In this document: positions 52,959 through 61,200 of the stretch, piece after piece | Layout of the letters: every line of letters begins with the position of its first letter | Position numbering within the stretch: the first letter of the stretch is position 1 | From: an uncultured Bacteroidales bacterium | GTDB lineage: Bacteria; Bacteroidota; Bacteroidia; Bacteroidales; UBA932 | Assembly (NCBI GenBank): GCA_944325435.1 | Contig: CALVAC010000003.1 | Span: 62,001 to 126,000, forward strand | Direction: 5' to 3' | DNA length: 64,000 nt | Program-made: the position numbers and the translations under genes | The notes under the pieces: generated by a model | What the model saw: the letters and a program-made list of their open reading frames with translations, nothing else | Database searches by the model: none | What the model was told of the DNA's origin: nothing

Positions 52959-54005
52959 TCAGTCCTCCTCCGGACGGAGCTTTCTGACGACTTCCCCTGT
53001 CCTCCACATTTCGCTCCCGTGCATCTCCTCCAGCTCTGCATTGAGCCTTGTACGATAGTCAGGCCTGCTGTTGGAGTCGATGGCGACCTGAGCCTCGTGT
53101 CCTGACTTCACACTCTCGTACAGTTCCTTGAATACAGGCAGGGTAGCATCCCTGAAACGGGTCCACCAGTCGAGCGCCCCCCTCTGGGCTGTGGTGGAGC
53201 AGTTGGCATACATCCAGTCCATCCCTTTCTCGGATATCAGAGGCATAAGGCTCTGGCTCAACTCTTCCACTGTTTCGTTGAAAGCTTCCGACGGAGTATG
53301 GCCGTTCTCCCTGAGAACCTGGTACTGGGCTGCAAATATACCCTGGATAGCTCCCATAAGGGTACCTCTCTCACCTGTCAGGTCGGAATATACCTCCCGT
53401 TTGAAATCGGTCTCGAACAGATAGCCGGAACCGACCCCGATACCGAGGGCGATGCACCTGTCGTATGCCCTGCCGGTAGCATCCTGATATACAGCGAATG
53501 ACGAGTTGACCCCCTTCCCCTCAAGGAAAAGCCTGCGCAGGGATGTGCCTGACCCCTTAGGGGCCACCATTATCACATCCACATCCGCCGGAGGCACAAT
53601 GCCAGTGCGGTCGTTATAGGTGATGCCGAACCCGTGGGAGAAATACAGAGCCTTGCCTGCCGTCAAATGCTTTTTCACTGTCGGCCATGCCGCAATCTGG
53701 CCTGCATCGGACAGGAGATATTCTATCACCGTCCCTTTAGAGCAGGCTTCCTCTATCTCAAAAAGAGTCTCCCCCGGCACCCAGCCGTCAGAGACAGCCC
53801 TGTCCCAGCTTGCAGAACCTTTCCTCTGCCCGACTATCACATTGAAGCCGTTATCCCTCAGATTCAGGGACTGCCCAGGGCCCTGGACTCCATAGCCGAG
53901 AACCGCTATGACCTCATCCTTCAATATCCCCCTTGCCTTTTCAAGAGGGAACTCCGAGCGGGTGACAACTGTCTCCTCCACTCCTCCGAAATTCATCTTT
54001 GCCAT
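52959..54005 (-). CDS. ilvC: Ketol-acid reductoisomerase
   Basis: A 348-residue enzyme that converts acetolactate or acetohydroxybutyrate to the dihydroxy acid, using NADPH and Mg2+. The cofactor region is AVLGYGVQGPGQSLNLRDNG, followed by NVIVGQRKGS. VDVIMVAPKGSGTSLRRLFL and FETDFKREVYSDLTGERGTL carry the metal-site residues. The length and the start MAKMNFGGVEE agree with Bacteroidota KARI. It is the last gene of the ilv operon. Confidence 0.96.
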   Translation of the reverse strand: MAKMNFGGVEETVVTRSEFPLEKARGILKDEVIAVLGYGVQGPGQSLNLRDNGFNVIVGQRKGSASWDRAVSDGWVPGETLFEIEEACSKGTVIEYLLSDAGQIAAWPTVKKHLTAGKALYFSHGFGITYNDRTGIVPPADVDVIMVAPKGSGTSLRRLFLEGKGVNSSFAVYQDATGRAYDRCIALGIGVGSGYLFETDFKREVYSDLTGERGTLMGAIQGIFAAQYQVLRENGHTPSEAFNETVEELSQSLMPLISEKGMDWMYANCSTTAQRGALDWWTRFRDATLPVFKELYESVKSGHEAQVAIDSNSRPDYRTRLNAELEEMHGSEMWRTGEVVRKLRPEED

Positions 54006-54032
54006 TATTCCTTCTTTTTTATTTGATTGATT

Positions 54033-54302
54033 TTATATCCATTGCTGCTGCGCCGCCGATGCTTCACTCCATACTACCTTGTGAATGTCGATTATACGGC
54101 TCATCTGGCTGACCACCTGCCTTATGGTGTTCTCATCAGTAACCGCGCACAGGCTATAGCGGCTCTCCCCGTTTCCGAGAGGGGCAAATGTCAGGCTCTC
54201 GACAGCTATATGCCTCTGGCTGTAGAGCATCGATATGCGGTTGAGGATGTCAAGTCTGCCCTCGCCTTCCGCCATCACATTGAATTTCTTTTCGTTTGCC
54301 AT
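54033..54302 (-). CDS. ilvN: Acetolactate synthase small (regulatory) subunit, short form
   Basis: An 89-residue protein made of one ACT domain (AEGEGRLDILNRISMLYSQR, VESLTFAPLGNGESRYSLCA). It should bind the large subunit and confer valine feedback control. It is half the length of the usual 160-180-residue small subunit and close to the size of E. coli IlvM/IlvN. It lies between ilvB and ilvC. I see no frameshifted remainder downstream: the 27-base gap leads straight to ilvC. Confidence 0.88.
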   Translation of the reverse strand: MANEKKFNVMAEGEGRLDILNRISMLYSQRHIAVESLTFAPLGNGESRYSLCAVTDENTIRQVVSQMSRIIDIHKVVWSEASAAQQQWI

Positions 54303-54374
54303 ATCATTTTGTCTTTTTCATTTTTTGCCGTCATTCCGTACCAGCATCATTCTGACGCCTGCGACGGATCCGTT

Positions 54375-56162
54375 TCATTCAGGCAGCCCTGTCATTATGC
54401 TGTCAAGCGACGCCCCGGACGGGACCATCGGGAAAACATTCTCCTCAGGGTCTGTGGCCACATCGAGAAAGGCCGGACCGTCATATTCCAGGAGGTCCAG
54501 GACCGCCTCATCCAGCCTGCTGCGTTCTGTAACCCTTGCCGCATGTATCCCGTATGCAGACACGAGAGACACGAAGTCGGGATTCACAAGGTGCGTGAAT
54601 GAATATCTCCTGTCATAGAAAAGCTCCTGCCACTGGCGCACCATCCCGAGCCAGGTGTTGTCCAGAAGGATTATCTTCACTGAAACCCCAGTCTGCATTA
54701 TCGTACCCAGTTCCTGTATCGTCATCTGGAAACCTCCATCCCCGAGAAAAGCCACCACCTGGCTGTCCGGATTGGCAATCTTGGCCCCTATCGCTGCCGG
54801 AAGCCCGAACCCCATTGTACCGAGCCCACCGGAAGCCACCCATTTGCCGGAACGGCCGAAACGGGAATACCTGGCAGCGAACATCTGGTTCTGTCCCACA
54901 TCAGAGACTATCACGGCATCCGGACTCCCGAGCCGCGCTACCGCATCCACTACCTGTCCCATCCTTATCCTGCCGCATCGTACACCCGTATTTCCATCTC
55001 CTGCAGGATCTGCCAGAGCGGCATTCCCTTTTCCCTGACAGTCACCTCCGAAATCAATGCGGCGTACCGTCATATCCTCCTCCTTGCGGCATTCACCGGC
55101 ATAAGAGAGCCATTCTGTCCTGTCCACGTGAACTAGACCGGCCGAAGCTATGGTCTCCAGAGCCAACCTTGCATCAGAGCCGATGCCCAGGTCCGCCCTG
55201 ACATTCCGCCCTATCTCCGCAGGGTCGATTTCTATATGGACAATCTTGGCCTCCGGCGCATATCCTGCCGGATTTCCGGTAGTCCTGTCGCTGAACCGCA
55301 TTCCCACGGCTACTATCAGGTCCGACTTCTGCGTCATCCTGTTGGCCGCAAGATGCCCGTGCATCCCGACATTCCCGACATAGAGAGGATGACCTGTAGG
55401 GAAAGATGACAGTCCGAGCAGGGTTGTGGCAACCGGTGTCCCTGACCTTTCCGCCACATCGAGCAGGGCGGACTGCGCTCCGGAAATGATGACCCCGTGG
55501 CCTGCGACTATCAGAGGCCTTTTCGCTGCATTGAGCATTCTCGCGACCGCTATGGCCTTCTCCTGCAGGAAAGGTTCGGAACCGCTCCTGACCTTTCCCC
55601 GGAAACCGGCCTCAAAGGCATCCCTGTCATATCTGAAATCGAACCTCTCTGTCTGGGCGTTCTTCGTGAAGCTTATCACGACAGGCCCGGGACGGCCGGA
55701 AGCTGCTATATGAAATGCCTTGGCCACAATCTCAGGGACTTCTTCCGCCCTGGTAATCTGATAGCTCCACTTGGTCACAGGGAGGGTTATGCTGATCATG
55801 TCCGCCTCCTGAAAGAAGTTGCTTCCGAGGTTTTCCCTGCCGACCTGGGCTGTAATGCACACCAGCGGGGTGGAATCCAGCATCGCATCCGCAATCCCGG
55901 TCACGAAGTTTGTCGCCCCGGGACCTGCGGTCGCCATACACACCCCTGTCCGTCCGCAGCTGCGGACATACCCCTGGGCAGCATGGACAGCACCCTGCTC
56001 ATGGCGTACGAGGATATGCCTTATCTTTCCGGCATAGTCATACAGTTCATCGTAGAACGGCATAATGGCTCCTCCGGGATAGCCGAAAATCGTATCCACG
56101 CCTTCTTCAATCAGCGAAAGCAGCAAGGCCTCCGCACCTGTTATGTCTTTTTTCTCAGTCAT
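54375..56162 (-). CDS. ilvB: Acetolactate synthase large subunit
   Basis: A 595-residue thiamine-diphosphate enzyme that makes acetolactate from pyruvate. DTIFGYPGGAIMPFYDELYD, AAQGYVRSCGRTGVCMATAG and GPGATNFVTGIADAMLDSTP are classic. The ThDP site is FLGDGGFQMTIQELGTIMQ with LLDNTWLGMVRQWQELF. A Gly/Asp-rich insertion of about 28 residues (around nt 54976-55056) sits between the middle and C-terminal domains. ATG 56162 starts MTEKKDITGAEALLL. The frame upstream to 56513 is a run-on into ilvD. Confidence 0.95.
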   Translation of the reverse strand: MTEKKDITGAEALLLSLIEEGVDTIFGYPGGAIMPFYDELYDYAGKIRHILVRHEQGAVHAAQGYVRSCGRTGVCMATAGPGATNFVTGIADAMLDSTPLVCITAQVGRENLGSNFFQEADMISITLPVTKWSYQITRAEEVPEIVAKAFHIAASGRPGPVVISFTKNAQTERFDFRYDRDAFEAGFRGKVRSGSEPFLQEKAIAVARMLNAAKRPLIVAGHGVIISGAQSALLDVAERSGTPVATTLLGLSSFPTGHPLYVGNVGMHGHLAANRMTQKSDLIVAVGMRFSDRTTGNPAGYAPEAKIVHIEIDPAEIGRNVRADLGIGSDARLALETIASAGLVHVDRTEWLSYAGECRKEEDMTVRRIDFGGDCQGKGNAALADPAGDGNTGVRCGRIRMGQVVDAVARLGSPDAVIVSDVGQNQMFAARYSRFGRSGKWVASGGLGTMGFGLPAAIGAKIANPDSQVVAFLGDGGFQMTIQELGTIMQTGVSVKIILLDNTWLGMVRQWQELFYDRRYSFTHLVNPDFVSLVSAYGIHAARVTERSRLDEAVLDLLEYDGPAFLDVATDPEENVFPMVPSGASLDSIMTGLPE

Positions 56163-56197
56163 AAGCGTCGTTCCTCTTATCAGTTCCGGATGACCGG

Positions 56198-58021
56198 CTA
56201 CAGAATCCTTACCGCTCCCTTGTCGGCAGAAGAGACAGCCGAAGCATAGAGCCTCAGGGCCTTGCCTATATACCTGTCCCTGTGGAGAGGGGTGTAGGCC
56301 GCCTCTCCCCTTGCCTGCTGCGCCTCCCTCCTCCGGGCCAGTTCTTCTTCGCCGACTTCCAGAACTATTGACCTCGATGGGATGTCTATAGCCACCATAT
56401 CCCCGTTCTCGACAAGTGCTATCGTTCCGCCGGAAGCCGCCTCCGGAGACACGTGACCTATGGAAAGGCCGGATGTCCCTCCGGAGAAACGGCCATCCGT
56501 AACCAGGGCGCACTCCTTGTCTATCTTCATGCTTTTGAGATATGAAGTCGGGTAAAGCATCTCCTGCATTCCCGGTCCTCCTTTTGGTCCTTCATACCGT
56601 ATGATGACCACATCCCCGGACTTCACCTTTCCCCCGAGGATACCATCCGCAGCCTCATCCTGGGACTCGAAAACAACTGCCGGACCCCGGAATTTCCATA
56701 TCTTCTCATCCACGCCTGCAGTCTTGACTATGCAGCCATCCGGCGCGAGATTCCCTTTCAATACAGCAAGTCCCCCATCCTTGAAATATGCGTGGGCGAC
56801 ATCCCTGATGCAGCCATGCTCCCTGTCGGTATCCAGCCTGTCGTAAAGCCTGTCCACGAGTCCGAGGGATGTGCAGTATCTTCCGCCCGGAGCCGCAAGA
56901 TACCTCTTCCTTGCATCCACGGTCAGCCCAGACCCCATCACATCGTTGTCTTCGATGGCCTCCGCCAGAGAACTGTAGTCCACCCTTCCGGCGGAAGTGT
57001 CGAGGAAGCCTCCCCTGGACAGTTCGGCGAGTATTCCCATAACTCCTCCGGCCCTGTTGACATCCTGCACATGGTACCGGCTGCTCGGTGCGACCTTGCA
57101 GAGCACAGGAATCCTGAGCGACAGGGCATCTATGTCCTGCATTGTGAAATCCACCCCGGCCTCGTTCGCAATGGCAAGGAGATGAAGCACGGTATTGGTA
57201 GAGCCTCCCATTGCTATATCGAGAGCCATGGCATTGAGGAAAGCGGACTTTGTCGCTATGGAGCGCGGAAGCACTGATTCATCCCCATCGAAGTAGTATG
57301 CCCTGGCATTCCTGACGATCAGATCTGCGCCTCTCATAAACAGCCCGTATCTCTGGCTGTGGGTGGCGAGAACGGTCCCGTTGCCCGCCGGAGCCATTCC
57401 GAGAGCCTCCGAGAGACAGTTCATTGAATTTGCGGTGAACATTCCCGAGCAGCAGCCGCATGTCGGGCAGCCTTTCCTTTCAAGTTCGGCCAGTTCATCA
57501 TCCGGGACGGAAGGGTCCGCTCCCTTGACCATGATATCGACAAGGTCATAGTCCTCACTGCCTACCCGGCCTGCCTCCATAGGGCCCCCGGAGACGAAAA
57601 CCGCAGGGATGTTCAGCCTCATAGCCGCCATCAGCATCCCCGGGGTGACCTTGTCGCAGTTGGAAATGCATATCATTGCATCAGCGCAGTGGGCATTGCA
57701 CATATATTCGATGCTGTCGGCAATCAGATCCCTCGATGGAAGGGAATAGAGCATCCCATCATGCCCCATAGCGATACCATCATCGATTGCAACGGTGTCG
57801 AATTCCGCCGCATAACAGCCGGAAGCCTCTATCCTTGCCTTGATCTGCTGGCCAATCCCGTGCAGATGAGTGTGTCCCGGAACAAACTGTGTGAACGAAT
57901 TGACTATGGCGATCACAGGCTTCCCGAAATGTTCTTCTTTCATCCCGTTCGCCCTCCACAGAGCCCTTGCTCCAGCCATCTTGCGTCCTTCCAGACTTCT
58001 GCTGCTTCTGAGTGTATGCAT
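56198..58021 (-). CDS. ilvD: Dihydroxy-acid dehydratase
   Basis: A 607-residue Fe-S dehydratase that forms 2-keto acids for valine and isoleucine. [60 protein letters not shown] (cluster cysteines), [20 protein letters not shown] and [20 protein letters not shown] are all present. ATG 58021 is preferred over 58045 because the longer N-terminus lies inside the terminator stem just upstream. It is the first structural gene of the attenuated operon. Confidence 0.96.
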   Translation of the reverse strand: MHTLRSSRSLEGRKMAGARALWRANGMKEEHFGKPVIAIVNSFTQFVPGHTHLHGIGQQIKARIEASGCYAAEFDTVAIDDGIAMGHDGMLYSLPSRDLIADSIEYMCNAHCADAMICISNCDKVTPGMLMAAMRLNIPAVFVSGGPMEAGRVGSEDYDLVDIMVKGADPSVPDDELAELERKGCPTCGCCSGMFTANSMNCLSEALGMAPAGNGTVLATHSQRYGLFMRGADLIVRNARAYYFDGDESVLPRSIATKSAFLNAMALDIAMGGSTNTVLHLLAIANEAGVDFTMQDIDALSLRIPVLCKVAPSSRYHVQDVNRAGGVMGILAELSRGGFLDTSAGRVDYSSLAEAIEDNDVMGSGLTVDARKRYLAAPGGRYCTSLGLVDRLYDRLDTDREHGCIRDVAHAYFKDGGLAVLKGNLAPDGCIVKTAGVDEKIWKFRGPAVVFESQDEAADGILGGKVKSGDVVIIRYEGPKGGPGMQEMLYPTSYLKSMKIDKECALVTDGRFSGGTSGLSIGHVSPEAASGGTIALVENGDMVAIDIPSRSIVLEVGEEELARRREAQQARGEAAYTPLHRDRYIGKALRLYASAVSSADKGAVRIL

Positions 58022-58024
58022 ATC

Positions 58025-58072
58025 AAAAAAGTCGCCTGCGGGCATTAGGTTTCATCAGCACCGCAAGCGACT
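58025..58072 (-). terminator. Intrinsic terminator (attenuator) before ilvD
   Basis: Minus strand AGTCGCTTGCGG (58072-58061) pairs with CCGCAGGCGACT (58041-58030) over 12 bp with one G-U. A 19-base loop separates the arms, and TTTTTT follows directly (58030-58025, sharing the last stem T). It ends only four bases before the ilvD start codon. Confidence 0.9.
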
Positions 58073-58093
58073 ATTATTATGCACCAATGAAAC
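58049..58093 (-). promoter_or_regulatory. Antiterminator pairing of the ilv attenuator
   Basis: In the RNA GUUUCAUUGGUGC (58093-58081) can pair with GUGCUGAUGAAAC (58061-58049) over 13 positions, five of them G-U. The hairpin would trap the 5' arm of the terminator in its loop. A ribosome that reaches the leader stop at 58103 would cover the 5' partner and let the terminator form. A ribosome stalled on Ile/Val codons would leave it free. Confidence 0.65.
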
Positions 58094-58102
58094 TCCTTAT
58101 CA

Positions 58103-58192
58103 CTATCCGATAATAATGACAGAAATAATCACGACGACAATAATAATTGTCGAAGCAACCAGACCGTCCGTTGATAGTAGATTGAAGTTCAT
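58103..58192 (-). CDS. ilv leader peptide (29 aa, Ile/Val/Leu-rich)
   Basis: A 29-codon frame from ATG 58192 to TAG 58103. After MNFNLLSTDGLVAST comes a run of I-I-I-V-V-V-I-I-S-V-I-I-I-G: in all eight isoleucines, five valines and three leucines. It stands between a -7 box and the terminator before ilvD. Composition, length and position are those of an attenuation leader peptide, sensing charged Ile- and Val-tRNA. It is too short for automatic gene calling. Confidence 0.88.
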   Translation of the reverse strand: MNFNLLSTDGLVASTIIIVVVIISVIIIG

Positions 58193-58215
58193 TGTCTATT
58201 TTCCAAAACTGTTGG

Positions 58216-58223
58216 CAAATATA
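58216..58223 (-). promoter_or_regulatory. -7 box of the ilv operon
   Basis: TATATTTG on the minus strand, 24 bases before the leader peptide. No TTTG lies at the -33 position, which would fall on the GC-mixed sequence near 58243. Confidence 0.5.
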
Positions 58224-58262
58224 TAGAAAATTTCAATACGATGCACTCCGAATGCGGAAAAA

Positions 58263-61200
58263 TTACCGTGCGACTTCGGAGACCAGTTTCGGCTCCGCAG
58301 CCCCGTTCGCCCTATAATGCGGTGAATACAAACATTCTACCGTCATTGCAGGGGCAGAAAATGTTCCCGCCTGGGTGACATTGAATTCCTCTTTGAAGCT
58401 GATTTCCTCTTCAGGGCACACATCGAAATAATATATGGTCCTGTCGGACTTGACCTCCCTGTATCCGCACGGGATGATGCCGGATCCAGGCAATCCCGGC
58501 CCGGGAACCCTGACCGGACGGAACCATCCGCCAGTCCTGCCTGAAAGCTGGTCAACGGGACGCAGGGCCGCATAATATGGAGAAACCAGCTGGACAAAAC
58601 TCCTGTTCTCCCGGCTCCATATCCTGTATTCGGCCACAAGCCTGTCTCCTACATCGAGGGTATCCCCATCGGCGACAGGTGTCAGCTTCCCATCCTCTCC
58701 CAGCCTGTACCAGAGCCTCTCCACCGACATTTCATTGCCTGCCGGGACTATATTGCCGAACGGCTTCACATACCTCTTCGTCATCACGGAAATATTGGCC
58801 GACTTCAGGGAAGCGGATCCATCGAGGACAGAAACGACTGCATTGAAATATGCCGGGTCGCTCTCCCATTGCTGTGTCTCCTTCTGGAGCATCAGCCACA
58901 GCCGGATGCCCTCCGCAATTTCCGCTGCCTCCCCCTGCAGGGATTCCGCAGCTGACCTGTCAGCCCCGCACACATTCCCAGGCAGAGCAATGCCGTGATA
59001 ACGATGCATCAGGTCGCAGAGCACGGAATGAGCATAGACCTCGCTCTCCAGAAGTCCCCTGAAAGGCATCACCGCATTCGGGAAATAAAAGCCTCCCGAC
59101 GGATGCGGCACGGCATATTCGGACAGGGACAGCACATCCGCACAGGCCGATGGGACCAGCCTCTTAAGGTCTTTCTTCTTCAATCCCAGTGCAAGGGCCA
59201 GAGACTCCGAACCCGGATGCGAGAGGGACAAGAGGACCGATACGCGTCTCGCCTTGGCAAGTATATCGCCATCAAGCCCCCTGCCTTTCTTAGGCAGCAG
59301 GAAATCACGGACCTTTGCTGCAAACTCCTTGAAACGCTCCCCATCCTTACTGAAGACAGGCAGCACTTCGGGATACATCGACCTGACATAAAGATACTGC
59401 TGCAGAGATATGCCGCCGTACCATAAAGGTCTGTCTGTACTCAGGAACGTCGAGTCCATATAAGCCACAGCCGCAGGCATTGCGGTCCCGACACCCGCAG
59501 GCACGGAGCCGTCAGCATCGGAATCCACGCATATACCCCTGGACCTGAGGGCGGCGAAACGCTCCAGCACCACGGCGGTAATCACCGGCGAGGATGGGAA
59601 TCCTTCGAACCATCCGAAACCTCCGTCCCTGTTCTGGCATGACAAGATTCCGTCCAGCAGGCTTCCCTGTCCGGATGCATTTTTCTCTTCCGGCATTATG
59701 ACCGCAGCCAGCATCCTCATATAATATGCCTCAGTCAGGGACAGGACATCTTTCGCATCAGGTTCCGTCTTTCCTGACACTGACTCCATCAGCATATCGA
59801 GCAACGGTATCTCCCTGTATTCAGACCCGACGGCGGATATCCCTGTAAAAGCGGTCTCAAGGGTATGCTTCAAGGAATCGCGGTCCATTCCTGGGAGGAA
59901 GAGGGCGGAATGCGCCTCGGTCAGTGTCTGCACCGGCTCCAGTACAGGAACAGACACGAACATCGCATCAGAGACTGCCACCCCATCCACCACTGTGGAA
60001 TATACGACCTTGAACCCGAGGGTGTCAGCCCCTGCGGGCACCTCGACTGCAAACTCCTCCGCTGCCGCAGACCCGGTCCCGACAGAAAGCTGCACTGACC
60101 TGGACATCACTGGCTCGGAATGCTTATAATCCTTTGTGTCATAGACATACAGAGACAGTTTCCCGGACATTGGATGCTCTGATGAATTGGATACTGATGC
60201 AAGCACATTGTACAAGTCACCCTCATACAGGAACCGAGGCTCCACCACAGACACCTTCACCGGGAGGGACACCACTATCTCCTTGCGCAAGACCGTATTT
60301 CGCATCAGCGGGTCATGCGCAAAGACTGATACATAGTATGTGGACAGCTTGTCTGTGACATCGATATCGAACTCCACGGAACCATCGTTGTCCGGATACA
60401 GGAACGGAAGAAAGGCAATGGTATTGTCGAACCTGTCCCTGACATCGATCTGCTCCGTAGTCCCGGCACTTCCATCTGCGGAAAGATAATCCATCGCCGC
60501 CACATTGTCAGCAGCAGCCGACTTGGACCTCATCGCCGGACTTGCCATAACCGCTCCGGCAGATTCCTCCACAAGCTGGAACGGGACAACGTTCCCGTAA
60601 TAGTCCTGGCCGATCCTGCCAGTCTCGGCCCTGACCCTGACATTGACAGGTGCATACTCCCTGAACCGGATACCTGTCCAGGCGTTGCCTCTTATGTTGT
60701 CGGCACTCTTGTCATAGACGGAGACAAGACACTCGGCAGAAGGAGAAGTCTCCAGACAGAAACCGAGTCTGGTCCCCGGCAGAGACCTTTCCACGAAACG
60801 GGTAAACGAGAGAGGGATGGACTGCTCCTCAGGCACTGACCTGCTGTATGTGAACGAATCGCTCCTTACCTCCCCGCCCTTGAATCCGAATATCAGCATA
60901 GTGACAGCATCTGTCCAGGACTGGTCGAACCCGTAGCTTATAAGACAGACGGAACCATCCTCTCCGTTCCTGCCATCCATCCGGAGCATTTCCGAGTGCA
61001 GAAGCCTGCCTCCGGCATCGTGGAGTTCCACAACGAACCATTGTTCCCCATCCCCGGCACCGACAAGGGCGGACACGCAGCCATCCTCGATTTTCCTGAA
61101 AAATGACTCTACTCCACAGTCCATCGATGTATCCGAGGCCGACACCTTCAGGAGGTCTATTTCATCCACATCCTCCAGCATCCTGCCGTCATAATGGGTA

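Noticed and set aside
56163..56513. 117-codon N-terminal extension of IlvB
   Set aside because: It is the out-of-frame 3' end of ilvD; the standard start lies at 56162.
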